Positions 38,478 to 47,838 of a stretch of 64,000 nucleotides of DNA are shown one piece after another. Location: NCBI GenBank assembly GCA_021532125.1, contig JADYUX010000006.1, positions 32,983 through 96,982 of the forward strand. Direction: 5' to 3'. The notes beneath the pieces are model-generated. The model was not told the DNA's origin, ran no database searches, and saw only the letters and a list, made by a program, of their open reading frames with translations. A program made the position numbers and the translations under genes. The stretch comes from Arcanobacterium haemolyticum. GTDB lineage: Bacteria; Actinomycetota; Actinomycetes; Actinomycetales; Actinomycetaceae. Numbering within the stretch: the first letter of the stretch is position 1; each line of letters starts with the position of its first letter.

Positions 38478-39176
38478 CTACTTCCGGAGGGCTTTGTTAC
38501 TGATGGCTCGCAGCAGTGACTCTTGCCACCATGAGAGCATCGTGTAGAGGACAGCTAGAAGATCTTCCGTCTCCTCGATCTGAACGGTGTCGTCTTCGTC
38601 GCTTCCGCTCATCATCGTCGTCGCTTGGTCATACACCCGTTGGGAGGTCGCGTCGTCAACGATATCCAGCCGTGCAGCGAGAACAATTCGGATGTCATTG
38701 CATGCAGCGAGCCATCCGGGAGCTGCTTCGTTCGTCACCCACACGGTGTCGTTGTCACCCTCGAGGGTGCGGTAGAACGTGACGAGATTATCAACCTTCG
38801 CGAGCGCCACGTTTTCTTGGGTCATGTCACGCAAGTCGCGCGCGAGTTCCGGTTCTTCCGACATGTCTGGGAGAAGACGAAGGTACGCCTCGTCCATAGG
38901 GATGGAGGGCTCACGTTCGTCTGGTTCCTCGAAACGGATCTCAGCGCCGTCCTCGACACTTTCGTATGCCTCGTCGTAGGCAGCGAGGTCGGCGAGTTCA
39001 TTGGCGTAGGCCTCGAGTGGGTCGGGTGAGGGCGCTGATGCTCCTTCGGCCCGTGCGTGGTCGATATCCATCCCAAGCATGGTGCAGACGTCTCGGGCTA
39101 GGCCACGGATCACGTGGCGTTCGGTTGTGTCGGCGTTCGAGACGTATCCGCCGCGCTCTGGTCTAAATGTCCACAT
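38478..39176 (-). CDS. DUF2017 family protein
   Basis: 232-residue acidic protein. It is the DUF2017 partner regularly found between clpS and murI in actinobacteria. The sequence has W-x-F near the start, long Glu/Asp-rich helices and LLAVLYTMLSWWQESLL near the end. No activity known. Confidence 0.85.
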   Translation of the reverse strand: MWTFRPERGGYVSNADTTERHVIRGLARDVCTMLGMDIDHARAEGASAPSPDPLEAYANELADLAAYDEAYESVEDGAEIRFEEPDEREPSIPMDEAYLRLLPDMSEEPELARDLRDMTQENVALAKVDNLVTFYRTLEGDNDTVWVTNEAAPGWLAACNDIRIVLAARLDIVDDATSQRVYDQATTMMSGSDEDDTVQIEETEDLLAVLYTMLSWWQESLLRAISNKALRK

Positions 39177-39234
39177 GTGTATGTGTGCTTCTTTCGCGTT
39201 GGACGATGCGTGTGGTCGTGGCGTGCACGCGGGC

Positions 39235-39516
39235 TCAGGCCGGCTCTTCTTCTATCGTGGCCCACAGTCCATACGTGTGCATCGCCTGGGCGTCGGCTTC
39301 CATTTGTTCGCGTTGGCCGTGGGAGAGAACGGCTCTGCCCTGCTCATGGACGGCAAGCATGAGGGAATGCGCACGCTCCTGACTGAAACCGAAATACGAT
39401 TGAAAGACCCATTCGACATACGTCATAAGATTCACTGGGTCGTTATGAACGACGGTTCGCCAACCACGCACGGCTTGAGCCTGCGCGTGGGCATCGGCTG
39501 CGGGCTGAGTACTCAC
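39235..39516 (-). CDS. clpS: ATP-dependent Clp protease adaptor ClpS
   Basis: N-end-rule adaptor that hands substrates to ClpA/ClpC. 93 residues from the GTG at 39516; WRTVVHNDPVNLMTYVEWVF is the hydrophobic-pocket signature and MLAVHEQGRAV the central helix. The GTG has GAGG directly before it but no well-spaced ribosome-binding site. A longer frame to 39597 has no family similarity. Confidence 0.92.
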   Translation of the reverse strand: MSTQPAADAHAQAQAVRGWRTVVHNDPVNLMTYVEWVFQSYFGFSQERAHSLMLAVHEQGRAVLSHGQREQMEADAQAMHTYGLWATIEEEPA

Positions 39517-39708
39517 CCTCGCAATTCTAGTAAGGAACGTTGCGGACCAGTTATGGGGCAGAGCACGGTTTGTGTTCGCCCTCAGCCCACGAGTCACTGT
39601 TCCGCAACGTCACGGCGGGGCATCTGTTGGAGTGCCAGGCCCGTATGACTGCGTTCGGTGTTGACGTAACATACCCGTTTGCGCCTGCGCCGCGATAAAA
39701 TCAAGCGC

Positions 39709-41064
39709 ATGGCTGACAATCGCAGCACAGCGCTGCTGACCGACATGTACGAACTCACGATGATCGACGCAGCCCTTCAATCGGGCACGGCCGATCGGGC
39801 GAGCGTTTTTGAGGTATTCGGGCGGCGCCTGCCCGGTGGGCGTCGATATGGCGTCGTCGCCGGCACGGGACGCGTCCTCGAAGCCATCCGTGATTTTCGA
39901 TTTGGTGACGACGAGATCGCCTACCTGGAACACACGGGAATCGTCTCTCCGGCGACGATTGAGTGGCTTGCGAATTACCGCTTCACGGGTGATGTCTATG
40001 GGTACGCCGAAGGCGAGTGCTACTTCCCGTACTCCCCTATTCTCACAGTGACAGGAACATTTGCCGAGGCGTGTGTTCTTGAAACAGTCATTCTTTCGAT
40101 CCTCAACCACGATTCGGCTGTCGCTACGGCAGCCTCTCGTATGACCGCAGCGGCTCACGGCCGCCCTTGCCTTGAATTTGGTGCGCGGCGTACCCACGAA
40201 CTCGCGGCTGTCCATGCCGCTCGCGCAGCCGTGATCGCCGGATTCGCCGGTACCTCCGATCTTGAAGCTGGGCGCCTCTATGGCCTCAAGGTCGCTGGAA
40301 CCTCAGCCCATTCTTTCACCCTTGTCCACGACGACGAGCAACACGCCTTCGCCTCCCAGATCGCCACGATGGGTCCCGAAACGACGCTCCTCGTCGATAC
40401 CTACGACATTCCGACAGGTGTCCAGCGAGCTGTCGAAGCTGCGCGCGCAGCAGGAGGCGAACTCGGAGCAATCCGCATCGATTCCGGCGACCTCATCGCG
40501 CAAGCCTTCACCACTCGAAAGCAGCTTGACGATCTCGGCGCAACATCGACGAAGATCACTGTCACCTCCGATCTCGACGAGTACGCCATTGCCGCACTCA
40601 ATGCCGCCCCGGTCGATTCGTACGGAGTCGGAACGAAGCTCGTCACCGGATCAGGGCATCCCACTGCCGAGATGGTGTATAAACTCGTCGCTCGCGAAGG
40701 CGCCGACGGCCTCATGCATGAAGTCGCCAAAGCCTCCGAAAACAAGAACACCTACGGTGGCCTCAAGATCGCCGGCCGCGTCCGAGATGCGAAGGGGCAC
40801 GCAGCTCAGGAGCTTATCGTCTCGGCCCAAAACTTCGACGACGGAGTCAAATACCTCGAACATTCAGGTGCACGCCCGCTCCAGGTCAAACTCATCAGCG
40901 GCGGAGTCATCAACGAGGAGTTCTACGGGGCTAGCGCCATCACGACAGCGTCCAAGCGCCACGAACTCTCACGCGCGGAACTCCCCTACGACGGGTGGCG
41001 TCTGTCCTCCGGCGATCCGGCTGTGCCGACAAAGATGGTCGATATCTTCGAGGGAGACGACTGA
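39709..41064 (+). CDS. pncB: Nicotinate phosphoribosyltransferase
   Basis: Salvages nicotinate to nicotinate mononucleotide for NAD. 451 residues from the ATG at 39709. Motifs: LLTDMYELTMIDAAL, EFGARRTHE, KVAGTSAHSF (substrate His region), RIDSGDL and VGTKLVTG. Divergent from clpS, a conserved actinobacterial neighbourhood. Confidence 0.95.
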   Translation: MADNRSTALLTDMYELTMIDAALQSGTADRASVFEVFGRRLPGGRRYGVVAGTGRVLEAIRDFRFGDDEIAYLEHTGIVSPATIEWLANYRFTGDVYGYAEGECYFPYSPILTVTGTFAEACVLETVILSILNHDSAVATAASRMTAAAHGRPCLEFGARRTHELAAVHAARAAVIAGFAGTSDLEAGRLYGLKVAGTSAHSFTLVHDDEQHAFASQIATMGPETTLLVDTYDIPTGVQRAVEAARAAGGELGAIRIDSGDLIAQAFTTRKQLDDLGATSTKITVTSDLDEYAIAALNAAPVDSYGVGTKLVTGSGHPTAEMVYKLVAREGADGLMHEVAKASENKNTYGGLKIAGRVRDAKGHAAQELIVSAQNFDDGVKYLEHSGARPLQVKLISGGVINEEFYGASAITTASKRHELSRAELPYDGWRLSSGDPAVPTKMVDIFEGDD

Positions 41065-41080
41065 TCTGCCGCCCCCTGTC

Positions 41081-42925
41081 TTATTTCCGGCCGACGAACC
41101 ACTTGCGGATTTGATTCGATCGGGCCTCAATTTGGTCTGCTGAAGCGCGCGGAACTTCCGGCCCTCCACAAATTCGTCGTAACTCCGAGTGAATCATGGC
41201 GTGTGGTCGGCCGGTCTTCAACGACCACGCCGAGACGAGGCTCGACAACTCCTTGCGGGCGGCCCGGCGGCGGCGCATCTCGTCCGTGTTCGGACGTTCC
41301 GATGCCCCATGGGAAGGTGCGTCTTTCTGGCGACGATTCTGCTCGGCCTGATGCTGGCGAAGCAGTGTCGTCACCTGCTCCGGTTCCAGCAAACCAGGAA
41401 TACCGAGGAAGTCCGCCTCCTCATCCGAGCCGGCCTGGGCGGTCATCCCAAATTCGCCGCCATCGAAAAGCGCGCGATCAAAAGCTGCATCAGATTCAAG
41501 GGCTTCAAAGCCCGGGAGCGCAAGCTGATCTGAGGCATGCTCGTCGCGGTTCGCGCGAGCAATAAGCTCGTCGTCCCATGTGCCTTCCTCGCGATCCGCT
41601 GGCTTCGCAAGGGCATGATCCCGTTGCTTCTCCAGCTCCGATGCGAGCTCAAGAAGATTGGGCACTGACGGAAGAAAGACGGTCGCTGTCTCCCCGCGCT
41701 TACGTGCACGCACAAAACGGCCAATCGCCTGAGCGAAGAACAGGGGCGTTGCTGTTGAGGTGGCGTACACACCCACAGCGAGGCGAGGCACATCGACGCC
41801 TTCTGACACCATTCTCACAGCAACCATCCAGCGCTGCTTTCCCTTGGAGAACTCCTCAATGCGATCCGAGGCTGAGGAATCATCCGAAAGTACGAGCGTC
41901 GTCTCCTGACCGGTCATCGCAGAAAGCTGAGCGGCGTATGCCCGGGCAGTCTTGTGATCAGTGGCAATCACAAGACCACCAGCGTCCGGGATCGAGTGAC
42001 GAATCGTCGAGAGGCGTTCGTCGGCCGCCGCCAATACCGCTGGGATCCAATCTCCCTTCGGATTCAACGCCGTGCGCCACGCTTGGCCCTGCATATCCTT
42101 CGTCAGGGGCTCACCAAGAGTCGCGGCAACGACATCGCCTTGCTTCGTCTGCCAGCGCATCTGCCCCGAATAGCTGAGGAACATGACAGGCCGCACGACA
42201 CCATCACGCAGGGCTTCTGAGTACCCGTAGGAGTAGTCGGCTCGCGAGCGCATCACGCCATCGCTATCGGGCGCGTATTCGACAAATGGGATTGCCGATG
42301 TGTCGGAACGGAACGGCGTACCTGTGAGGCTGAGTCGGCGCGTAGCACCATTGAAGGCCGTGAGGATGCCATCACCCCACGACAGAGCGTCGCCGCCATG
42401 GTGGATTTCGTCGAGGATAACGAGCGTTGGGCGGCGCGCGGTGCGCGACCGGTGGAGCTCCGGATTAGCAGCCACCTGGGCGTAAGTTAAGCAGACTCCG
42501 TCGAAGAAGCTTCCTTCCTCACCCTGCGCGTTCGTAAAGTCCGGATCGAGTTGAAGACCCACTCGTGCGGCCGCTTGCGCCCACTGGGTTTTGAGGTGCT
42601 CCGTGGGGCACACAACCGTCACCTTGCGTACAGTGCCGCGCGAAAGCTGTTCAACGGCGATACGGAGTGCAAACGTCGTCTTTCCAGCCCCGGGGGTGGC
42701 GACAGCGAGAAAGTCGCGAGGATCACGCGTGAGGTAAAGATCAAGCGCCTCCGCCTGCCATGCACGCAATGACGATGCCGTTCCCCACGCTGCACGCTGA
42801 GGGAATGACGGCGAGAGAGTCTCGGCAGCGAATACCGATGCCGAGCGTGGATTCTGGCGAGAGGTGGGGCGCTGAGGCCCCGGCGTCACTTGCTGCTTCC
42901 TGGGACGTCCGGGCCGAACGGCCAA
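41081..42925 (-). CDS. DEAD/DEAH-box helicase
   Basis: 614 residues, superfamily 2. Walker A VATPGAGKTTFAL, Walker B LVILDEIHHGG, motif III SLTGTPFRSD and motif VI QAIGRFVRARKRG. The C-terminal part (about 430-614) is charged with a helical KEL-rich end and no recognised domain. The ATG at 42925 puts 40 bases of overlap with the DUF3039 gene; a later start is possible. The order with DUF3039 is common in actinobacteria. Confidence 0.88.
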   Translation of the reverse strand: MAVRPGRPRKQQVTPGPQRPTSRQNPRSASVFAAETLSPSFPQRAAWGTASSLRAWQAEALDLYLTRDPRDFLAVATPGAGKTTFALRIAVEQLSRGTVRKVTVVCPTEHLKTQWAQAAARVGLQLDPDFTNAQGEEGSFFDGVCLTYAQVAANPELHRSRTARRPTLVILDEIHHGGDALSWGDGILTAFNGATRRLSLTGTPFRSDTSAIPFVEYAPDSDGVMRSRADYSYGYSEALRDGVVRPVMFLSYSGQMRWQTKQGDVVAATLGEPLTKDMQGQAWRTALNPKGDWIPAVLAAADERLSTIRHSIPDAGGLVIATDHKTARAYAAQLSAMTGQETTLVLSDDSSASDRIEEFSKGKQRWMVAVRMVSEGVDVPRLAVGVYATSTATPLFFAQAIGRFVRARKRGETATVFLPSVPNLLELASELEKQRDHALAKPADREEGTWDDELIARANRDEHASDQLALPGFEALESDAAFDRALFDGGEFGMTAQAGSDEEADFLGIPGLLEPEQVTTLLRQHQAEQNRRQKDAPSHGASERPNTDEMRRRRAARKELSSLVSAWSLKTGRPHAMIHSELRRICGGPEVPRASADQIEARSNQIRKWFVGRK

Positions 42926-43221
42926 CCCGATCCGCCCTTACCCATCTGGGCAAAGATCTCTTTACAGATCGGGCAAACGGGGTACCTGTCAGGATTACGG
43001 GTAGGCGTCCAGACCTTGCCGCACAAGGCCACGACTGGCTGGCCGAGAACAGCTGATTCCGTGATGCGATCTTTGCGGACGTAGTGGGCATAACGCTCGT
43101 CGTCGCCGGGAGCTTTCCGCTCCTCAGTGCGCTCAAGGACGTCCGTGCCGAGAGACTGCGAGGTCTCGGGGCCTGCTGGGTAGCCGGGTGTACTTGGTGG
43201 CTCTGGAGGCAACGTACTCAT
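42886..43221 (-). CDS. DUF3039 family protein
   Basis: 111 residues; small actinobacterial protein with VALCGKVWTPTRNPDRYPVCPICKEI, whose three or four cysteines suggest a zinc site. N-terminus is Pro-rich. It is coupled to the helicase gene by overlap, so a shared nucleic-acid role is likely but unproven. Confidence 0.85.
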   Translation of the reverse strand: MSTLPPEPPSTPGYPAGPETSQSLGTDVLERTEERKAPGDDERYAHYVRKDRITESAVLGQPVVALCGKVWTPTRNPDRYPVCPICKEIFAQMGKGGSGWPFGPDVPGSSK

Positions 43222-43369
43222 GCTTCTAGTTTAGGAGACTCACGCCCGCGCGTCGCTCGTGACGTTTCTCATCACGAGCGGGAGAGGGCACAAGTGGCGT
43301 GGCGCTGACGTTCTGGCGTAGCACGACGAGCGATCGAGAGCACGGGTTACGCCAAGCCCTTACATTGGG

Positions 43370-43412
43370 AAAAACAAGGCGGGGTCGGGAGAATTCTCCC
43401 GACCCCGCCTTG
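43370..43412 (-). terminator. Terminator of the HU gene
   Basis: A 38-base perfect palindrome (43375-43412, centre GAATTC); on the minus strand TTTTTCCC follows. Sixteen bases after the stop. Confidence 0.92.
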
Positions 43413-43428
43413 AGCGACTTTAGTCAGC

Positions 43429-43710
43429 TCACTTAGCAACAGCCTTCTTGAGTGCCGAGCCAGCGGTGATCTTCACGCCGAAGCCCGCAGGGATCTCAAT
43501 TTCTTCGCCAGTGCGGGGGTTGCGGCCCTTGCGTGCTGCACGCTCGGTGCGCTCGACAGCAAGGAGGCCCGTGATCTTCACGGAGTCACCCTTGGACAGG
43601 GTCTCAACGAGCACTTCCTGAAGTGCACCGAGAGCCTTGTCTGCATCGGTCTTGGAAAGGTTAGCCTTCTCGGCAATTGCTGCAATGAGCTCAGTGCGGT
43701 TAAGGGACAT
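43429..43710 (-). CDS. hup: HU family DNA-binding protein
   Basis: Nucleoid-associated protein that bends DNA. 93 residues, single HU domain without the Lys-rich tail of mycobacterial HupB. MSLNRTELIAAIAEKANLSKTDA and the DNA-binding arm GRNPRTGEEIEIPAG are typical. Good ribosome-binding site GAGAGGT. Confidence 0.95.
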   Translation of the reverse strand: MSLNRTELIAAIAEKANLSKTDADKALGALQEVLVETLSKGDSVKITGLLAVERTERAARKGRNPRTGEEIEIPAGFGVKITAGSALKKAVAK

Positions 43711-44297
43711 ACCCGTACCTCTCGTTTTCTCTTATCACCCAGATGGGCTTGTCATATGACAGATCTGACGATAACCCAGATCGTTACGTCAAAATCTATC
43801 GGAAAATTAGCATATACAACACTGACGAACACCAGGAAATTCCCTGTGAACGCCACCGCCGTACATGCGGATAGGCGAAACTATGGTGACGCTCTCGAGG
43901 GTCCTCATGCAAGCACTACCTTCTCGTGCGCGTCGCGACTCCTCCCAATTCCACGGGGTACTCGCCTCACTCACATCCGTCACTCACGAGAAAGCAGCGT
44001 AGAAAATTCCTCGCAGCATTGGCGACGAGGCCCGGAATTACGCCATTTTTTGGCTTTGCTCAGGATATGCGAAAGTGAAAAATGTGCCTCCACTCGACGC
44101 ACGGACGTGGCCATGACGTAACACCACCATGGGCCGCTCAGTGTCAGGAAATTCTCGCATCCTGCACACCGTCAGTGCTCCGGCACCTGCACGCAGCTCC
44201 CCTTTTACCCGGCGCATGTGGTGTTGCACTCCTTATCCACGCTGTTCGCCCCGTGCGAATTTACGCGCCTAAGCCCAGCCGGGCATGAGCTCGTCCT
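43711..44297. other. 587-base region without a supported gene
   Basis: Upstream of HU and downstream of the DUF1801 gene. It must hold the HU promoter (minus strand). A 121-codon plus-strand frame (43756-44121) has a composition unlike neighbouring proteins and no ribosome-binding site. No RNA gene was recognised. Confidence 0.5.
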
Positions 44298-44720
44298 CTA
44301 CTTTCCGACGGCCCGGGTGACTAGCTCACGGATCTGGGCGGCAACATCGTCGTTCATCTCGGTAATCGCAAAGCTTGTTGGCCACATCGCTCCCCGATCT
44401 AGGGCAGCATTGTCCTGAAAACCGAGCGTCGTATATCGTGTGTCAAACTTTGCGGCAGGCTGCACGAACACAAGAACTTTGCCGTCACGTTCATAGGCCG
44501 GGAAACCGTACCACGTGCGCGGGCTCAACTCCGGGGCAACCTCAGACACAATCTGGTGAACCCCAACCGCAATGGCCCGATCCGCCTCGGGCATCGCCTC
44601 GATAGCCTCCAGCAACGACTCCAGCCACTCCGCTTTCTTCTTCCCACCACGTTCTGCCCGAAGCTCTGCGGCGCGTTGTTTCATCGCGTCCTGCTCGGCC
44701 TTACTAAATCCGCTACTCAT
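44298..44720 (-). CDS. DUF1801/YdhG-like protein
   Basis: 140 residues. HQIVSEVAPELSPRTWYGFPAYERDGKVLVFVQPAAKFDTRYTTLGF is the core of the DUF1801 group (YdhG, frataxin-like fold), with an N-terminal charged helix (KQRAAELRAERGGKKK). Function not established. Monocistronic. Confidence 0.8.
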   Translation of the reverse strand: MSSGFSKAEQDAMKQRAAELRAERGGKKKAEWLESLLEAIEAMPEADRAIAVGVHQIVSEVAPELSPRTWYGFPAYERDGKVLVFVQPAAKFDTRYTTLGFQDNAALDRGAMWPTSFAITEMNDDVAAQIRELVTRAVGK

Positions 44721-44770
44721 GTTCTCTCCAATCGTCGACCTATGAGGTAACCCAAGCCTAAAAGGGAACA

Positions 44771-44798
44771 GAAGGGCTCACAGCTTCTGAGCTGTAAG
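44771..44798 (-). terminator. Probable terminator of purT
   Basis: AAGGGCT-x-ACAGCT stem with one mismatch and a TCTG loop; on the minus strand TTCTGTTCCCTTTTA follows. Confidence 0.65.
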
Positions 44799-44818
44799 CC
44801 CTTCGAGGTTTTCCAGGA

Positions 44819-46030
44819 CTAGCTCATACGGAGCTCTGAGATAGCTTTCCTTGCCCGTGCGCGAGCCGTCTCAACATCGGACGCCTCCGCCACAGCGACC
44901 GCCATACGACGGCCAACATGGGCCACAGGCTTACCGAACACGCGGAGAGTCACCGCAGGATCGGCAAGAACCTCCCCCGCTCCCGCGTAACACGGGCTCT
45001 CCGACTCGATCGGCGACTTAAATGGCGCAGACGCTGCCGCAGGCACAGCCATTGCCGTACTCACGGGAAGGCCAAGAATAGCTCGAGCATGAAGATCGAA
45101 TTCGCTTTGCCGCTGCGAAAGGAGAGTCACAAGACCCGTATCATGCGGACGCGGCGAAAGCTCCGAGAAATAGACCTCGTCGCCCCGAACAAATAGCTCC
45201 ACACCGAAAATCCCAAGTACAGGATTGCCCTCTGCCACCGAATCAGCCGCGAGCTCATCCGTCACAGCCTGAGCTACCTTCTGGGCCTTCCGCACAAGCT
45301 CGTCGCTCATGAGCTGCGGCTGCCAGGATTCCACATAGTCGCCATGTTCTTGACGATGCCCGATGGGCTGGCAGAACGACGTCACAACCTCGTCGCCCTC
45401 AAGCGACCGGACGGTCAGGAGCGTAATCTCGTAATCAAACGGAACCTCGCCCTCGATGATGACGCGGCCAGTATCGGCACGAGCACCGGAAAGCGCCTCA
45501 TTCCACGCCGCTTCAAGCTGATCGGCGCTCGTTACCCGCGACTGTCCGTGACCCGACGACGACATCGTTGGTTTGATGTAGCACGGAAACCCGAGCTTGT
45601 CAGCCGCAGCGCGCACCTCGTCAAGAGAAGACGCGAAAGCATACGGAGAAGTGGGAACCTTAGCCTTCTCAGCAGCGAGCGTGCGAATCCCCTGACGATC
45701 GAACGTAAGCTCAACAATCCGAGCCGACGGCACCACACGCGTACCATTCGCCGCCGCATCAACGAGCGCGCCCACGGCAAGCTTTTCAACCTCCGGGACG
45801 ACGACATCTGGGCGAACCTCCGCAATGAGAGCCGACACGGCTTCTTCGTCGGTCATATCTACCACACGTGCTTCGGAGGCCACACCCATCGCCGGAGCGC
45901 CCGCATACGTATCACAGGCAACCACACTGCAGCCCAGGCGTTGAAGCGAGATCGTCAGCTCCTTCCCAAGCTCACCAGAGCCGAGGAGAAGAATTCGTTG
46001 CGGAAGAGAAAGAGGGAAACTCTGCGTCAT
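44819..46030 (-). CDS. purT: Formate-dependent phosphoribosylglycinamide formyltransferase
   Basis: Makes formyl-GAR from GAR, formate and ATP in purine synthesis. 403-residue ATP-grasp enzyme from the ATG at 46030: ILLLGSGELGKE, CDTYAGAPAMGVA, IKPTMSSSGHGQS, GIFGVELFVRGDEVYFSELSPRPHDTG and HVGRRMAVAVA. The longer frame to 46114 adds nothing conserved. Confidence 0.96.
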   Translation of the reverse strand: MTQSFPLSLPQRILLLGSGELGKELTISLQRLGCSVVACDTYAGAPAMGVASEARVVDMTDEEAVSALIAEVRPDVVVPEVEKLAVGALVDAAANGTRVVPSARIVELTFDRQGIRTLAAEKAKVPTSPYAFASSLDEVRAAADKLGFPCYIKPTMSSSGHGQSRVTSADQLEAAWNEALSGARADTGRVIIEGEVPFDYEITLLTVRSLEGDEVVTSFCQPIGHRQEHGDYVESWQPQLMSDELVRKAQKVAQAVTDELAADSVAEGNPVLGIFGVELFVRGDEVYFSELSPRPHDTGLVTLLSQRQSEFDLHARAILGLPVSTAMAVPAAASAPFKSPIESESPCYAGAGEVLADPAVTLRVFGKPVAHVGRRMAVAVAEASDVETARARARKAISELRMS

Positions 46031-46183
46031 GGGCACCAGTGTATCGGGGCACGAAGGTGCGACGGAGCCAGTCTTACGCACGCAGACATTTCGTGCAGGG
46101 CAGACGATCGTCACTCCCCCGACACCCGCCAGACACTTCTCCTTCCTATGCTTTCATCACTCGTAACCAATCAAAGGCGTGAC

Positions 46184-46552
46184 ATGTACGGACTGCGGAT
46201 GCTCGGCTGGTGCACACTGGCCGCACTGGCATGGCTCACCGTCATACCAGCAGCGGCAATTGCCGGGTGGGCACTGATCATTGCCGGAGGCCTCACACCA
46301 CTCCTAGGCGCATTCAACCTCCTGTCGAGAGTGACAGGCGGCAACGGGTTTTTTACGGACGTCTTTGGGGCTATGAATCCCGTTCTAGTATTCCTAGCCA
46401 CATTCCTCATCGGAATTCTCATCGCGGTCATCGGACACGGGATATGGTCAATAGCACCGGCCACACACCGAGGCTTGCAATCGATTCTGCCGACGAAACC
46501 GCACGAAATCCCACACGACCATCGGCAAGGATCGGCGTTCTACGGCGATTAG
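46184..46552 (+). CDS. Small membrane protein of unknown function
   Basis: 122 residues with three hydrophobic segments (about 5-25, 27-45 and 60-85), then a polar tail ending YGD. The ATG at 46184 has AAAGG six bases upstream; the frame remains open far upstream over purT but that part is antisense. It ends four bases inside murQ (convergent). Confidence 0.6.
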   Translation: MYGLRMLGWCTLAALAWLTVIPAAAIAGWALIIAGGLTPLLGAFNLLSRVTGGNGFFTDVFGAMNPVLVFLATFLIGILIAVIGHGIWSIAPATHRGLQSILPTKPHEIPHDHRQGSAFYGD

Positions 46553-47511
46553 ACCAAGCGGCTGACGTCCCGATTACTCCCCGAACGCGACAGCTCCCCG
46601 CTGATCGCAACTCGCAACGACCCACGAGCATCATCAAGGAGTTCCTTCGCACGGGACGGATCAACATCACGAACAATGCACACAACTGCAGTCTTCACGT
46701 GGTTATCAACTTTTGACAACGCTTCCGCCGCCGTCTCACGATCTACCCCAGTTATCTCCATAACGAGATTCTCAGCGCGGACAAGCAACTTCGCATTTGT
46801 CGCCGAAACATCGACCATGAGATTGCCGTAGGTCTTCCCCAGTTTGATCATCGAAAGCGTCGAGAGGATATTTAACACCTGTTTCTGTGCAGATCCCGCT
46901 TTCAATCGAGTTGAGCCTGCAATGATCTCCGGCCCGACGACCACTTCAATAGGAAAGTCGACGAGAGCCGAGAGCTTGGCATTGTGATTTGAACTCACAC
47001 CAACGGTCAATGCACCTACGGAGCGTGCAGCGTCTATCGCTCCCAGAACGTAGGGTGTGCGCCCTGATGCCGTTATGCCAACCACCGTATCGAGACTAGT
47101 GAGTTCAATAGCGCGCACATCAGCGTCTCCTTGCGCAGCGTCATCTTCAGCCCCTTCAATAGCTGTGGTTAACGCCGCCTGCCCTCCCGCAATGATTCCC
47201 ATTACTTGACCTGGCTGTGTGGAGAAAGTTGGCGGACATTCAGATGCGTCGAGAACTCCAAGCCGCCCAGGAGTTCCCGCGCCAACATAGATGAGGCGTC
47301 CGCCATCTCTCATCCGAGCGGCAATACCATCGACAGCCGACGCAATCGTTGATGCCTGGGATGAGACAACTCGTGAAACTTCCGCCTCCGCCTCATTCAT
47401 AGCGCGAACCATGTCAACCGTTGGCAATAGGTCAAGATCACGATACCTCGGGTCAATCTTCTCTGTGGTAGCAGCCGAGAGTTCTTCATTGAATCTGTTT
47501 GCTGTAGTCAC
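46549..47511 (-). CDS. murQ: N-acetylmuramic acid 6-phosphate etherase
   Basis: Splits MurNAc-6-phosphate to GlcNAc-6-phosphate and D-lactate, the key step in reuse of wall sugars. 320 residues with an SIS fold: GRLIYVGAGTPGRLGVLDASECPPTFS, GIIAGGQAALTTAIEGAEDD, GITASGRTPYV and GSTRLKAGSAQKQVLNILST. GTG start after GTGAGG. Divergent from the salvage operon, with an operator in the shared 327-base gap. Confidence 0.95.
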   Translation of the reverse strand: MTTANRFNEELSAATTEKIDPRYRDLDLLPTVDMVRAMNEAEAEVSRVVSSQASTIASAVDGIAARMRDGGRLIYVGAGTPGRLGVLDASECPPTFSTQPGQVMGIIAGGQAALTTAIEGAEDDAAQGDADVRAIELTSLDTVVGITASGRTPYVLGAIDAARSVGALTVGVSSNHNAKLSALVDFPIEVVVGPEIIAGSTRLKAGSAQKQVLNILSTLSMIKLGKTYGNLMVDVSATNAKLLVRAENLVMEITGVDRETAAEALSKVDNHVKTAVVCIVRDVDPSRAKELLDDARGSLRVAISGELSRSGSNRDVSRLV

Positions 47512-47725
47512 GGAAGCCTCACTTCACTCAGGTCCAGTGGCAAAAGGATATAACATTTTTACATTTTGGCTATGGGAAAATAAAAATTTCATCGAAGCAC
47601 GGAGCTGTTGATACCCTTCAACACGCCAGGATTAGCAACATAATGTTCTTGAACCAACACTCCAGACCTGCATTTTTACTCTTGCGCCACCACAGACCCC
47701 ACACCAGTTCACCAACATTACACAC

Positions 47726-47742
47726 ATGTAGTAAAACTACAT
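47726..47742. promoter_or_regulatory. RpiR/HexR-type palindromic operator
   Basis: A-TGTAGT-AAA-ACTACA-T, perfect arms. The core fits the TGTARTxxxxYTACA pattern known for HexR, an RpiR-family regulator. It ends six bases before the -35 of the operon promoter. The cognate regulator is probably the RpiR gene at 56677. Confidence 0.7.
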
Positions 47743-47748
47743 TTTCGC

Positions 47749-47777
47749 TTGACGGGTATATAGAGCTGCCATAAACT
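47749..47777 (+). promoter_or_regulatory. Promoter of the salvage operon
   Basis: TTGACG, 17-base spacer, TAAACT, 61 bases before the start of the binding-protein gene. Confidence 0.65.
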
Positions 47778-47838
47778 CGCACTAAGGTTCTCCTCGCCCA
47801 CATCTGAGGAGATCTACCGGGATAATGCGGAAGGAACA

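Larger units (their letters stand above)
47512..47838. other. Divergent control region between murQ and the salvage operon
   Basis: 327 bases holding the murQ promoter (minus), the operon promoter (47749-47777) and a palindrome (47726-47742). AT-richer than the flanks. No coding frame supported. Confidence 0.75.

Noticed and set aside
43756..44121. 121-codon plus-strand frame between HU and the DUF1801 gene
   Set aside because: No ribosome-binding site, odd composition and no domain pattern.
45344..46183. Long plus-strand open frame (over 270 codons) upstream of the small membrane protein
   Set aside because: It is antisense to purT, strongly Arg/His-rich, and has no start signal; only the part after ATG 46184 looks like protein.
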